From assembly GCA_035688265.1 (NCBI GenBank), contig DASSNE010000019.1, positions 1 to 64,000 of the forward strand: a stretch of 64,000 nt of DNA, written 5' to 3'. Source of the stretch: DASSBR01 sp035688265. Its GTDB lineage: Bacteria > Pseudomonadota > Gammaproteobacteria > Natronospirales > DASSBR01. The notes under the pieces are model-generated. The model did not search any database and was not told where the DNA came from. It was given only the letters and a program-made list of their open reading frames with translations. The position numbers were made by a program, and so were the translations under genes. Below are positions 17,582 to 26,398 of the stretch, piece after piece. Position 1 is the stretch's first letter. Every line of letters starts with the position of its first letter.

Positions 17582-17657
17582 GCCTGAGTCGCTAGGACTG
17601 AGTGAAGAGGGAAGAGGCTAGCCGCTAGTCACTGACGACTAGCGACTAGCGACTAGC
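17572..17657. repeat. palindromic word array between convergent genes
   Basis: AGTCGCTAG occurs repeatedly on the left, including two units in near-tandem (17573-17598), and its reverse complement CTAGCGACT occurs in tandem on the right (about 17638-17655). The whole can fold into a long imperfect hairpin. It lies between the TerB-like gene, whose stop it contains, and the HU-like gene. It uses the same kind of short ACT/AGT words as 8067-8112 and probably belongs to the same class. Confidence 0.75.
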
Positions 17658-17664
17658 TACTTTT

Positions 17665-18012
17665 TCAGAGCATATCCTTCAAGCCTTTCAGCGGCTGCAC
17701 CTTCACCGCCTTGCGGGCCGGCTTGGCCTTGAAGACGGTCGGTTCGCCGGTGAACGGATTGGTGCCTTTGCGCGCCTTGGTCGCGGGCTTTTTCACCACT
17801 TTGATTTTCATCAGGCCCGGCAGCGCGAACACACCCGGCCCGCGACGGCCGACGTTTTTCTTGATCAGGCCGTTCAGGGCATCGAACACGTTGCCGATCT
17901 CGCGCTTGGTGAGGTCGGTCTCGGCGGCGAGGTGCGAATAGATTTCCGACTTTGTCATCGGCTTCGGGTTTGCAGCCGACGTTTTCTTCGCGGCAGCTTT
18001 TTTCGCGGCCAT
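17665..18012 (-). CDS. HU-family DNA-binding protein with Lys/Ala-rich N-terminus
   Basis: Nucleoid-associated protein of 115 residues. A Lys/Ala-rich tail (about 1-18) resembles eukaryote-like histone tails and precedes an HU/IHF fold (TKSEIYSHLAAETDLTKREI onward). The DNA-intercalating arm is present as TNPFTGEPTVFKA. It is longer than canonical HU (about 90 residues) and belongs to the HU-like group with basic extensions. The ATG at 18012 follows AGGAG. It stands alone on the minus strand downstream of yggT. Confidence 0.88.
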   Translation of the reverse strand: MAAKKAAAKKTSAANPKPMTKSEIYSHLAAETDLTKREIGNVFDALNGLIKKNVGRRGPGVFALPGLMKIKVVKKPATKARKGTNPFTGEPTVFKAKPARKAVKVQPLKGLKDML

Positions 18013-18088
18013 GTAGTTCTCCTGTGGGTTGGTCAAAAACGCTGAAGCGCCTGCAATCTAGCACATTTTCCGCAATGCAAGTAGAAAA

Positions 18089-18631
18089 TCAGCTCACGAG
18101 GATACGCAGCACCTGCAGAACGATCATCACCAGGATCGGCGAAAAGTCGATGCCGCCCATCGGCGGCAGGATGCGTCGCGCCGGCCGCAGGATCGGTTCG
18201 TTGAGGCTGTAGAGAATGCTGGTAAACGGATTGTAGCTGCCGGAATTCACCCAGCTCAGAACAGCCTGAATCAATATCGACCAGAAATAGATTTCGATCG
18301 CCATCACGAACAGCGCCCGCAGGCTGAACAGGACGACGGGACCGGCGCTCAGTGCATAACCGCCAAGCACGCCGAAAATGACGACGACCTTGAAGACCTC
18401 CAGCAGAAACATGATCAGCAGCGCGGCGACGTCGACGCCGAAGTAGCCGGGTATCACGCGCCTGAGCGGCTTGAGCACCGGGTTGGTGATCTTGACCAGC
18501 GCCTGCGACAACGGGTTGTAGAAATCGGCGCGCACGAGCTGCAGCAGGAAGCGCAGCATGAAGCACAGCACGTATAGGAAGATCAGGATATTGATCAGGA
18601 ATACGCCGACCTGGTGAATGTTAGCGCCCAT
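18089..18631 (-). CDS. yggT: YggT family membrane protein
   Basis: The 180-residue product has two YggT domains in tandem, each with two membrane segments and the conserved loop (NPLSQALVKITNPVLKPLRRVIP in the first, NPFTSILYSLNEPILRPARRILP in the second). Linked to osmotic tolerance and Sec-independent membrane functions in other bacteria, but not firmly assigned. It starts 19 bases after proC, completing the common yggS-proC-yggT operon. Confidence 0.93.
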   Translation of the reverse strand: MGANIHQVGVFLINILIFLYVLCFMLRFLLQLVRADFYNPLSQALVKITNPVLKPLRRVIPGYFGVDVAALLIMFLLEVFKVVVIFGVLGGYALSAGPVVLFSLRALFVMAIEIYFWSILIQAVLSWVNSGSYNPFTSILYSLNEPILRPARRILPPMGGIDFSPILVMIVLQVLRILVS

Positions 18632-18650
18632 AGCTCTCGGTCCCAGTGGT

Positions 18651-19469
18651 TTAGCCGGACAGTTCGCGGCCGCGATCGCGGGCGGCGATCAGCGCGTTCT
18701 TGAATAATTCGCGGATGCCGCCGTCTTCGAGCACGGCGAGCGCAGCGGCGGTGGTGCCGCCCGGCGAGGTGACGCGGCGGCGAAGCTCGGCCGCGTCGGT
18801 GTCGCCGTTCTTCGCCATGCTGGCCGCACCGAGCGCCGTTTGCAGCACGAGCCGGCGCGCGTCTGCGGGTGCGAGCCCGAGTTCGGCGCCCGCTGCCTGC
18901 ATCGCTTCGATGATCAGGAAAAAGTAGGCCGGCCCACTGCCCGATACAGCGGTGACGGCATCCATCAGCGATTCGTCCTCGACCCACAGCACTTCGCCGG
19001 CGGCACCCATGATCGCGGACGCGGTGTCGCGTTCTTCCGCCGTCACTGACGCGTTGGCGTAAAGACCGGCTGCGCCGCACCCGACCAGCGCCGGCGTGTT
19101 GGGCATCGCGCGCACAATCGCGGCGTTGCCGCCGAGCCAACCGGCGAGTGCCGTCGTGGTGACGCCGGCGGCGATCGACATGATCAGCGGTCGGCGCGCC
19201 GCGATGGCGGCGGCCGAAGCCTGCGCCACGGCCGGCAGCGCCTGCGGCTTGACGGCGAACACGACGAGGTCGGCGTTTTCAATGACCTGTGCGTTGTCGG
19301 CGGCCGTGTGGACGCCGCAGCCTTGTTCGAGCGCGTAACGGCGCTCGGCGTCGGGGTCGCCGACATGGATTTGCCGCGGCGTGACACCGCTCGCGATCAA
19401 GCCGCCGATCAGGGCGCTCGCCATGTTGCCGCCACCGATGAAAGCGATGGTTTTATTGTCGAGAGACAA
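18651..19469 (-). CDS. proC: pyrroline-5-carboxylate reductase
   Basis: Last step of proline synthesis: reduces pyrroline-5-carboxylate with NAD(P)H. The N-terminal Rossmann motif IGGGNMASALIGGL is intact, and the C-terminal dimer domain has the ProC signature (AVSGSGPAYFF, then RRRVTSPGGTTAAAL). 272 residues, normal length. The start is an unusual TTG at 19469, supported by AGGA about ten bases upstream and by alignment; the next ATG would cut into the Rossmann motif. It is the middle gene of yggS-proC-yggT. Confidence 0.96.
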   Translation of the reverse strand: MSLDNKTIAFIGGGNMASALIGGLIASGVTPRQIHVGDPDAERRYALEQGCGVHTAADNAQVIENADLVVFAVKPQALPAVAQASAAAIAARRPLIMSIAAGVTTTALAGWLGGNAAIVRAMPNTPALVGCGAAGLYANASVTAEERDTASAIMGAAGEVLWVEDESLMDAVTAVSGSGPAYFFLIIEAMQAAGAELGLAPADARRLVLQTALGAASMAKNGDTDAAELRRRVTSPGGTTAAALAVLEDGGIRELFKNALIAARDRGRELSG

Positions 19470-19517
19470 GAATTGGTTCCTGTTGAAAAATGGCTGTACA
19501 GGATACAGTAAACGTTC

Positions 19518-20222
19518 CTATTTTTTCTTCGGCCGCGCGCCGAAGATCGCGGTGCCGATGCGCACGATGGTAGCGCCCTCGGCGATCGCCGCTTCGAAAT
19601 CGCCGGACATTCCCATCGACAGCGTATCGACGTCATGGCCGGCGGCGCGCAGACGTTCGAGTGCGGAAGCCAGCCGCCGGAACGGTTTGCGCTGCGCCTC
19701 GAATGTGTCGCTCGGCGCCGGCAGCGCCATCAGGCCGCGCAGCTCGAGGTGCGGCAACTCGGCCACTGCGTCGGCCAGCGCGTCGAGTTCATCAAGGGCC
19801 ACGCCCGCTTTTTGCGGCTCGTCGCTGACTTTCACTTCCAGGCACACGTTAAGCGGCGGCAGCTCGGCGGGACGCTGCTCGCTCAACCGTCGCGCAATCT
19901 TGAGACGATCGACCGTATGCACCCATGCAAAGCGTTCGGCGATCGCGCGCGTCTTGTTCGATTGAATCGCGCCGATAAAATGCCACGTCAACGCAAGGTC
20001 GGCCAGCGCACCCATTTTTGCCAGCGCTTCCTGCAGGTAGTTCGCACCGAAGTCGCGCTGGCCGGCGGCGGCCGCGGCACGAATGGCTTCCGCCGGCTGC
20101 GTTTTACCGACCGCCAGCAGCGTGATCGTCGCCGGATCGCGGCCGTGCCGCTCGGCGCTTTCCGCAACCGTTCGTCGGACGTTTGCGAGGCTGGTGGCGA
20201 TGATGTCGGCTTTCAACGGCAT
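19518..20222 (-). CDS. yggS: YggS family pyridoxal phosphate homeostasis protein
   Basis: PLP-binding carrier that buffers vitamin B6 and affects amino acid pools. The 234-residue product has the PLP lysine in LLAVGKTQP, then FGANYLQEAL and WHFIGAIQSNKTR, all typical of the YggS/PROSC family; MGMSGDFEAAIAEGAT near the C-terminus binds phosphate. The start at ATG 20222 matches the family. The gene is divergent from pilT with 46 bases between them, a classic conserved arrangement. Confidence 0.95.
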   Translation of the reverse strand: MPLKADIIATSLANVRRTVAESAERHGRDPATITLLAVGKTQPAEAIRAAAAAGQRDFGANYLQEALAKMGALADLALTWHFIGAIQSNKTRAIAERFAWVHTVDRLKIARRLSEQRPAELPPLNVCLEVKVSDEPQKAGVALDELDALADAVAELPHLELRGLMALPAPSDTFEAQRKPFRRLASALERLRAAGHDVDTLSMGMSGDFEAAIAEGATIVRIGTAIFGARPKKK

Positions 20223-20268
20223 AATTTCGCTATGATAACAGCCGCAAAAAAGGGCTTGGGGTAAAACA

Positions 20269-21309
20269 ATGCCAGTCGATATCTCGCAACTGCTTGCGTT
20301 CAGCACCAAGAACAAGGCGTCCGACCTGCACTTGTCGGCCGGGGTGCCGCCGATGATTCGCGTCGATGGCGACATCCGCCGCATCAATGTGCCGGTGCTC
20401 GAACACAAAGATGTCTACGACATGATCTACGACATCATGAACGACAAGCAGCGCAAAAATTTCGAGGAATTCCTCGAGTGCGATTTCTCGTTCGAGATTC
20501 CCAATGTCGCGCGGTTCCGTGTCAACGCGTTCAACCACAGCCGCGGCGCCGGCGCGGTGTTCCGGACGATTCCGTCGGAAATCCTGTCGCTGCAGGACAT
20601 TCACGCGCCGCAGATTTTCGCCGACATCTGCAACAACTCGCGCGGCATCGTGCTGGTCACCGGGCCGACCGGCTCGGGCAAATCGACCACGCTCGCGGCG
20701 ATGATCAATCACATCAACGAAAACGAATTCGGGCACGTGCTGACGGTCGAGGACCCGATCGAGTTCGTCCATCAGAGCAAGAAGTGCCTGATCAACCAGC
20801 GCGAGGTGCACCGCGACACGCACGGCTTCAATGAGGCGCTGCGTTCGGCATTGCGTGAAGATCCGGATTACATCCTGGTCGGCGAGCTGCGCGACCTCGA
20901 AACCATTCGCCTCGCGCTGACCGCCGCCGAAACCGGTCACCTGGTGTTCGGCACGCTGCATACCTCGTCGGCCGCCAAAACGATCGACCGTATCGTCGAC
21001 GTATTCCCGGCGGCGGAAAAAGACATGGTGCGCTCGATGCTGTCCGAATCGTTGCGCGCCGTCATTTCGCAGACACTGTTGAAGAAGGTCGGCGGCGGCC
21101 GGATCGCGGCGCACGAAATCATGATCGGCACCCCCGCGATCCGCAACCTGATTCGCGAAGGCAAGATCGCGCAGATGTACTCGGCGATCCAGACCGGCCA
21201 GGCCTCCGGCATGCAGACGCTCGACCAGAACCTGAAAGAACTGCTGACGCGCAAGCTGATCGAACCGGAACAGGCGCGCGCCAAGGCCGCCAACAAGGAA
21301 GCCTTTTAA
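20269..21309 (+). CDS. pilT: type IV pilus retraction ATPase PilT
   Basis: Hexameric cytoplasmic motor that depolymerises type IV pili, driving twitching and DNA uptake. The 346-residue product has Walker A GPTGSGKST, Asp box/Walker B ILVGELRD, the His box GHLVFGTLHTSS and the PilT-specific AIRNLIREGK motif, which is absent from the next two paralogues. A TATGAT at 20231-20236 is a candidate -10 in the short yggS-pilT gap. The stop overlaps the ATG of pilU by one base. Confidence 0.97.
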   Translation: MPVDISQLLAFSTKNKASDLHLSAGVPPMIRVDGDIRRINVPVLEHKDVYDMIYDIMNDKQRKNFEEFLECDFSFEIPNVARFRVNAFNHSRGAGAVFRTIPSEILSLQDIHAPQIFADICNNSRGIVLVTGPTGSGKSTTLAAMINHINENEFGHVLTVEDPIEFVHQSKKCLINQREVHRDTHGFNEALRSALREDPDYILVGELRDLETIRLALTAAETGHLVFGTLHTSSAAKTIDRIVDVFPAAEKDMVRSMLSESLRAVISQTLLKKVGGGRIAAHEIMIGTPAIRNLIREGKIAQMYSAIQTGQASGMQTLDQNLKELLTRKLIEPEQARAKAANKEAF

Positions 21310-22469
21310 TGGATCGCGATCAAGCCATCAAAATCATGCAGGACCTGCTGCGCGCGATGGTCGCGAAGAACGGTTCGGACCTGTTCATTACTGCCGGCTT
21401 TCCGCCGGCGATGAAGGTCGACGGCGAGCTGACGCCGATGACGGAACGGCCACTCAGCGAGGAGCAAAGTTCGCTGATGGTGCGAGCCATCATGAACGAC
21501 AAGCAGGTCAAGGAATTCGACGCGACGCACGAATGCAACTTCGCGATCAGTCCGGCGCAGATCGGCCGCTTCCGCGTCAACGCGTTCGTACAGCAGGGCC
21601 GTGCCGGTGCAGTACTGCGCAAGATCAATACCGACATCCCGACGCTGGAACAACTCGACTCACCGCCGATATTGCGCAGCCTGGTGATGCACAAGCGCGG
21701 GCTGGTCATTTGCGTCGGCGCGACCGGCTCCGGCAAATCGACCACGCTCGCGGCGATGTTGAACCACCGCAACCAGAATTCGCGCGGCCACATCATTACC
21801 ATCGAGGACCCGATCGAATACGTGCACCCGCACGCCGGCTGCATCGTCATGCAGCGCGAGGTGGGCGTGGATACCGAGTCCTGGCACATCGCGCTGAAGA
21901 ACACGCTGCGCCAGGCGCCGGACGTCATTCAGATCGGCGAGATCCGCGACCGCGACACGATGGAATACGCGGTGCAGTTCGCCGAAACCGGCCACCTGTG
22001 CCTGTCGACACTGCACGCGAACAGCGCGAACCAGGCGCTCGACCGCATCATCGCGCTGTTCCCCGAGGAAAGCCGCGCGCAGTTGTTGATGGACCTGTCG
22101 CTCAACCTGCGGGGCATCATTTCGCAGCGGCTGATCCGAAAAGCCGACGGTAACGGCCGCATCGCCGCGATGGAAATCATGACCAACTCGCCGCTGATGG
22201 CCGACCTGATCTTCAAGGGCGACGTGTCCGAGATGAAGGAGATCATGGCGAAGTCGAACCGGCTCGGCATGCAGACCTTCGACCAGGCGCTGTTCAACCT
22301 GTTCGAGAACGGCGACATCACCTACGAGGACGCGCTGCGCAACGCGGATTCCCAGAACGAGCTGCGCCTCAAGATCAAGCTGGAAAGCAAGCGCGCGCAG
22401 CGGCCGGTCGAGTCGGGTCTCGACAAGCTGTCGCTGCAAGGCACCGACGACGGCAACTCCTTCTTTTAG
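21309..22469 (+). CDS. pilU: type IV pilus retraction ATPase PilU
   Basis: PilT-dependent accessory retraction motor. The 386-residue product has GATGSGKST, IQIGEIRDRD and GHLCLSTLHANS. The insert ending in HECNFAISPAQIGRFRVNAF, the segment RGLVICVGATG and the long C-terminal tail (final 35 residues) match canonical PilU of Pseudomonas. The start overlaps the pilT stop by one base and the stop lies two bases before the next ATPase gene, so all three form one operon. Confidence 0.95.
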   Translation: MDRDQAIKIMQDLLRAMVAKNGSDLFITAGFPPAMKVDGELTPMTERPLSEEQSSLMVRAIMNDKQVKEFDATHECNFAISPAQIGRFRVNAFVQQGRAGAVLRKINTDIPTLEQLDSPPILRSLVMHKRGLVICVGATGSGKSTTLAAMLNHRNQNSRGHIITIEDPIEYVHPHAGCIVMQREVGVDTESWHIALKNTLRQAPDVIQIGEIRDRDTMEYAVQFAETGHLCLSTLHANSANQALDRIIALFPEESRAQLLMDLSLNLRGIISQRLIRKADGNGRIAAMEIMTNSPLMADLIFKGDVSEMKEIMAKSNRLGMQTFDQALFNLFENGDITYEDALRNADSQNELRLKIKLESKRAQRPVESGLDKLSLQGTDDGNSFF

Positions 22470-22471
22470 CT

Positions 22472-23527
22472 ATGGATCTTTTGCCGTACCTGAAGCTCGT
22501 CGCGGAGCGCAAGGCGTCCGACCTGTACCTGACTGCGCACGCGCCGATCAAGATTCGCCACGAAGGCAAGGTGCTGTCGGTCGGCAAGCAGGAGCTGACG
22601 CCGGAAGCGGTACAGGCGGCGGCCGACGCGCTGATGACGGACGACCAGCGCGAGTTCTACGCATCCAACCTCGAATGCGACTTCGCCATCGAACCGGAAG
22701 GCGTCGGCCGGTTTCGCGTCAACGTGTTCTCGCAGCGCGGTACGCCTGCGCTCGCGATGCGCTACATCCCGACCGACGTGCCGCGTTTTGAAACGCTGGC
22801 GCTGCCGGACGTGCTCAAGGAACTGATCATGCACCGCCGTGGCCTGCTGCTGATGGTCGGCCCGACGGGCAGCGGCAAGACCACGACGCTGGCGTCGCTG
22901 ATCCGCTATCGTTCCCACCTGCGCACCGGCCACATTCTGACGATCGAGGACCCGATTGAGTTTTCGCATCCGAACGCGCGCTCGATCATCAACCAGCGCG
23001 AGATCGGCCAGGACACGCACTCGTACATGAACGCGCTGCGTAGCGCGGTGCGCGAGACCCCGGACGTGATCCTGATCGGCGAGATTCGCGATCGCGACAC
23101 GCTGGAGTCGGCGATTCAGCTCGCCGGCACCGGTCATCTGACGATCTCGACGCTGCACGCGAACAACGCGTCGCAGGCACTCGAACGCATCCTCAACCTG
23201 TTCCCCGACCAGCAGCAGCACAAACTGCTGATGGATTTGAGCGTCAACCTGCGGGCGATCGTTTCGCAGCGACTGGTGCTTGCCAAGGACGAGCGGCGCG
23301 TGGCGGCGGTCGAGGTCATGCTCAACACGCCGTACGTCGCCGAGCTGATCGTCAAGGGCGATGTCGACGGTATCAAGCAGGCGCTCGACAACGGCGGCGA
23401 AACCGGCATGCAGTCGTTCGACACCGCGCTGCACCAGCTTTATCAGCAGGGCAAGATCAGCCTGGACGAAGCCCTGAGCCATGCCGATTCAAGGGCCAAT
23501 CTCGAAGCGAAGATCAGCTTCGGCTAG
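22472..23527 (+). CDS. third PilT/PilU-family ATPase
   Basis: A second PilU-like paralogue of 351 residues, directly after pilU. All motor motifs are intact: GPTGSGKTT, ILIGEIRDRD and GHLTISTLHANN. The N-terminal PAS-like region (SDLYLTAHAPIKIRHEGK) differs from both neighbours. It lacks the PilT AIRNLIREGK motif and the long PilU tail, so it is neither a recent duplicate of pilT nor a truncated pilU. Probably a third modulator of pilus retraction; its specific role is unknown. Confidence 0.9.
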   Translation: MDLLPYLKLVAERKASDLYLTAHAPIKIRHEGKVLSVGKQELTPEAVQAAADALMTDDQREFYASNLECDFAIEPEGVGRFRVNVFSQRGTPALAMRYIPTDVPRFETLALPDVLKELIMHRRGLLLMVGPTGSGKTTTLASLIRYRSHLRTGHILTIEDPIEFSHPNARSIINQREIGQDTHSYMNALRSAVRETPDVILIGEIRDRDTLESAIQLAGTGHLTISTLHANNASQALERILNLFPDQQQHKLLMDLSVNLRAIVSQRLVLAKDERRVAAVEVMLNTPYVAELIVKGDVDGIKQALDNGGETGMQSFDTALHQLYQQGKISLDEALSHADSRANLEAKISFG

Positions 23528-23532
23528 TTCGG

Positions 23533-26295
23533 TTACTCGAACAGATCATCCGCGGACACGACTTTGACCGCGTCCGGCTCGAACCCCAGCGGCAGCGCAC
23601 CGACCCGTTCGTCCTCCGCCAGCATCTCGGCCGGCTTTTCGACGTTGTACGTCATGCGCGACGGCGTGTCGTTGACGAGCCGCGTCTTCAAATCCTCGGC
23701 GTTCTCTGCCACGAACACGAACTTCATGCGCGATGGATCGAGGTGACGCTTAAGCGCCGCATTGACGCGCGCCGCGTCCAGCGCGGCGAGCCCGTCGCGC
23801 ACGTAGTCGACGAATTCCGGCGTGCCGTAATACGCGCTGTCGATGGCATACCCGAGCCGCCGCGCAGGCGACTTGACCATCAGCGCGACAAACTTGTGCA
23901 GGTAATCGCGTGTCGTTTCAAACGCCTCGGTCGCGAGGCCGTCGGTGATGAGCTTGTCGAGTTCGTACAGCGCGAGACGCAGCGCGAACACCGCGTCGGC
24001 GTTGTCGCGCAGCGGCCGCAACCAGACCTGGAAAATCTGCTGGCGTCGCGCGAGATTCGGCGCCGGTTGCAACCGGAACATGCCCTCGGGGAAATATTCG
24101 ATATAGGCGTAGTCGCCGTAGTTCATGCCGCGCAGCTCGCGAATGCGCTGGTAAAGGTGGCTGACGCTGGAGCGATGTTCGCCCAGCCAGGCGCGTGCGA
24201 GCCACAGTGCGACCCAGTCCGGATCGCCCCGCTTCACATCGATCGGCTGCCCGAACGAGATCGCCACCGCCGGCGTTTCCTTGGCGATGATCAGTGCTTC
24301 ACGGGATTTGATGGGCGGCGGCGCGGGGAGCTTGGGAGCCGGTGTCGGGTTTTTTTCGAGCGCGCCGAAGTCGCGTTTGACGCGTTCGACGAAGCCTTCC
24401 GAGTAGCCGCCGCCGAGGCCAAGCATCAAATTGCCGCTGGTGTAATGCCGCTTGTAAAACGCGCGGCAATCGTCGAGCGTGAGCTTTTGCAGATCGCCGA
24501 CCGCCCCGAGGTTGACGTGCCCGTAAGCATGATCGGCACCGTAAATCCATTCGTACAGTGCCTCCTTGCCCAGCTCTTCATCGTTGTCGGCACGCAGATC
24601 AGTGCGGATGGCATTGATCAGCCGCGTTTTGACGCGCTCGAAATCGCTCTTGCGCCAGCCGGGCGTCAGCAGCAGCTCGCGCAGCGTCGCGTAGTAGGCG
24701 TCGAGCCGATCGCGATGCACTTCGCCCGAGAACGCTGTCATCTCCTTGTCGACCTCGACGCCCACGTCCGCCGCCAGCGGATACAGCGCCTCCTGAATCG
24801 CGCGCCGCGGCCGCGCCTCGGAGCCGCCATCGGCGATCAGCATGGCGGTCAGCATCGCCAAGCCGCGCTGGCCGGGCGGATCGTTGGCCGCGCCTGCCCT
24901 GAATACCAAGTCGAAATCCACCATCGGCGCCTCGGCCGGCAGCAACACCGTCTGCATAGCGGATGGCGCCGGGCCGGGCGGCGTCGGCATCGTGACTTTC
25001 TGCGCGAGCGTGCCAAGGCCGAGGTCGGTCTGGTTCGCCAGACTGACGATCGTGCGACCGGCGGAGACGAAGTGATGCTCGGCCGCCTCGCGCAAATCGT
25101 CGGGCGTCAGGCTGTCGTAGAGCGTGAACAGACGATTGAGCACGTTCGGGCTGCGCTCGAAGCGCATGAAGCCGGCCAGCACGTCGCCGACGGCCTCGGC
25201 CTCGGATAGCGAGTGCGCAAAGCCGTAGCGCATCCGGTCGCGCACGGCGTCAAGCCGCGGCGCCTCGACACGCTCGGTCGCGGCGCGCGAACACGCTTCC
25301 AGAATCGCCTCGGTCACGGCTTGCGCGTGCTGCTCGTCGGTCAGCCGCGCGGCGACCACCAGCAAATACGGATCCTCGTGATCGGAAAAATCGGTGAACA
25401 GCTCGTCGGCCTGCTGACGCTCGACCACCACGTGTTCGTACAGGTCCGACTGCGGCGAAAAATACAGCTCGCGGATGAAATCCATGCACGCCATCGCCTT
25501 GTCTTCGACCGAAAACGCCGGCCCGCGAAACGCGACCATCACCCAGGCTTGCGTCGGCGTCTCCCAATGGATGTGGCGGTAATACGGCCCGGACGGCGCG
25601 GGTTCAGATGGAATGTCCACCGCGTAGTCGCCCGCCTGCCAGCCGCTCCAATAATGCTCGACGCGCGTGATCGCGGCGTCGGGATCGATGTCGCCCGTCA
25701 GCAGCATCGTCGCGTTGTTGGGCCGGTACCAGCGGGCAAAGAACTCGCGCGCGTAGTCGATCTGCTCCGGCATCGCCTCGATGTCGGCGAAAAAGCCCAT
25801 CGTCGTGTGCCGGTACGGATGCACGTTGAAGCTGAGCTCGCGCAGCACCTCCTCCATCTTCTCGGTCGGGTCGGAGTAGTTCTTCAGATATTCGCCCTTG
25901 ACCGCCAGCGCCTCGGTGCGAAAGCCCTGCTCCTCGAGATGCAGATGCTGAAAGCGGTCCGCCTCCAGCGCGAGCATCGTGTCCAGATCGGGCTTGGTAA
26001 ACGTGACGTGGTAATTGGTAAAGTCGTCTGTCGTGTAGGCATTCTGGTCGGCGCCCGCGCGCGTCATCACTGCCTGGTAACGCTCCGGCGGATAGTCGCG
26101 CGTGCCGCGAAACATCATGTGTTCGAAGAAGTGGGCGAAGCCGGACTTGCCGGCCTCGACCTCGTTACGCGAGCCGGTGTGTACCGGAATCTGCAGGTTG
26201 ACGACGTCGGGCGCGCCGGCACGGATGGCGATGACTTTAAGACCGTTGGCGAGTTCGTGTTCGACGTGGGGAAGATCGAAGATCGGGCGATTCAT
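23533..26295 (-). CDS. M16 family zinc metallopeptidase (two-half, pitrilysin type)
   Basis: A 920-residue protease with both M16 halves in one chain. The active half has the inverted zinc motif HFFEH (H55, E58, H59) and the third ligand E135, exactly 76 residues after H59 as in insulysin-type enzymes. The second half (about 460-880) lacks the zinc motif and supplies the substrate-binding wall. No signal peptide is seen, unlike many relatives, so it is probably cytosolic. The ATG at 26295 follows GGAG; an ATATAA at 26321-26326 (TTATAT on the minus strand) may be its -10. Confidence 0.93.
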   Translation of the reverse strand: MNRPIFDLPHVEHELANGLKVIAIRAGAPDVVNLQIPVHTGSRNEVEAGKSGFAHFFEHMMFRGTRDYPPERYQAVMTRAGADQNAYTTDDFTNYHVTFTKPDLDTMLALEADRFQHLHLEEQGFRTEALAVKGEYLKNYSDPTEKMEEVLRELSFNVHPYRHTTMGFFADIEAMPEQIDYAREFFARWYRPNNATMLLTGDIDPDAAITRVEHYWSGWQAGDYAVDIPSEPAPSGPYYRHIHWETPTQAWVMVAFRGPAFSVEDKAMACMDFIRELYFSPQSDLYEHVVVERQQADELFTDFSDHEDPYLLVVAARLTDEQHAQAVTEAILEACSRAATERVEAPRLDAVRDRMRYGFAHSLSEAEAVGDVLAGFMRFERSPNVLNRLFTLYDSLTPDDLREAAEHHFVSAGRTIVSLANQTDLGLGTLAQKVTMPTPPGPAPSAMQTVLLPAEAPMVDFDLVFRAGAANDPPGQRGLAMLTAMLIADGGSEARPRRAIQEALYPLAADVGVEVDKEMTAFSGEVHRDRLDAYYATLRELLLTPGWRKSDFERVKTRLINAIRTDLRADNDEELGKEALYEWIYGADHAYGHVNLGAVGDLQKLTLDDCRAFYKRHYTSGNLMLGLGGGYSEGFVERVKRDFGALEKNPTPAPKLPAPPPIKSREALIIAKETPAVAISFGQPIDVKRGDPDWVALWLARAWLGEHRSSVSHLYQRIRELRGMNYGDYAYIEYFPEGMFRLQPAPNLARRQQIFQVWLRPLRDNADAVFALRLALYELDKLITDGLATEAFETTRDYLHKFVALMVKSPARRLGYAIDSAYYGTPEFVDYVRDGLAALDAARVNAALKRHLDPSRMKFVFVAENAEDLKTRLVNDTPSRMTYNVEKPAEMLAEDERVGALPLGFEPDAVKVVSADDLFE

Positions 26296-26398
26296 GACAA
26301 CTCCATTTCATCTGTGGCCAATATAACGCACCCAAAAATTTGACGCCGCCCGCAAAAACAGGAATTCTTGGGCGTCTTCAAGTCCACTGGATTACCCT

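Noticed and set aside
8067..17657. CRISPR array among the repeated words
   Set aside because: The repeats are short, palindromic and lack unique spacers of constant length; no cas gene is present.
22472..23527. The third pilus ATPase as PilB (extension motor)
   Set aside because: It has the short PilT/PilU architecture without the PilB N-terminal domain or zinc-binding cysteines.
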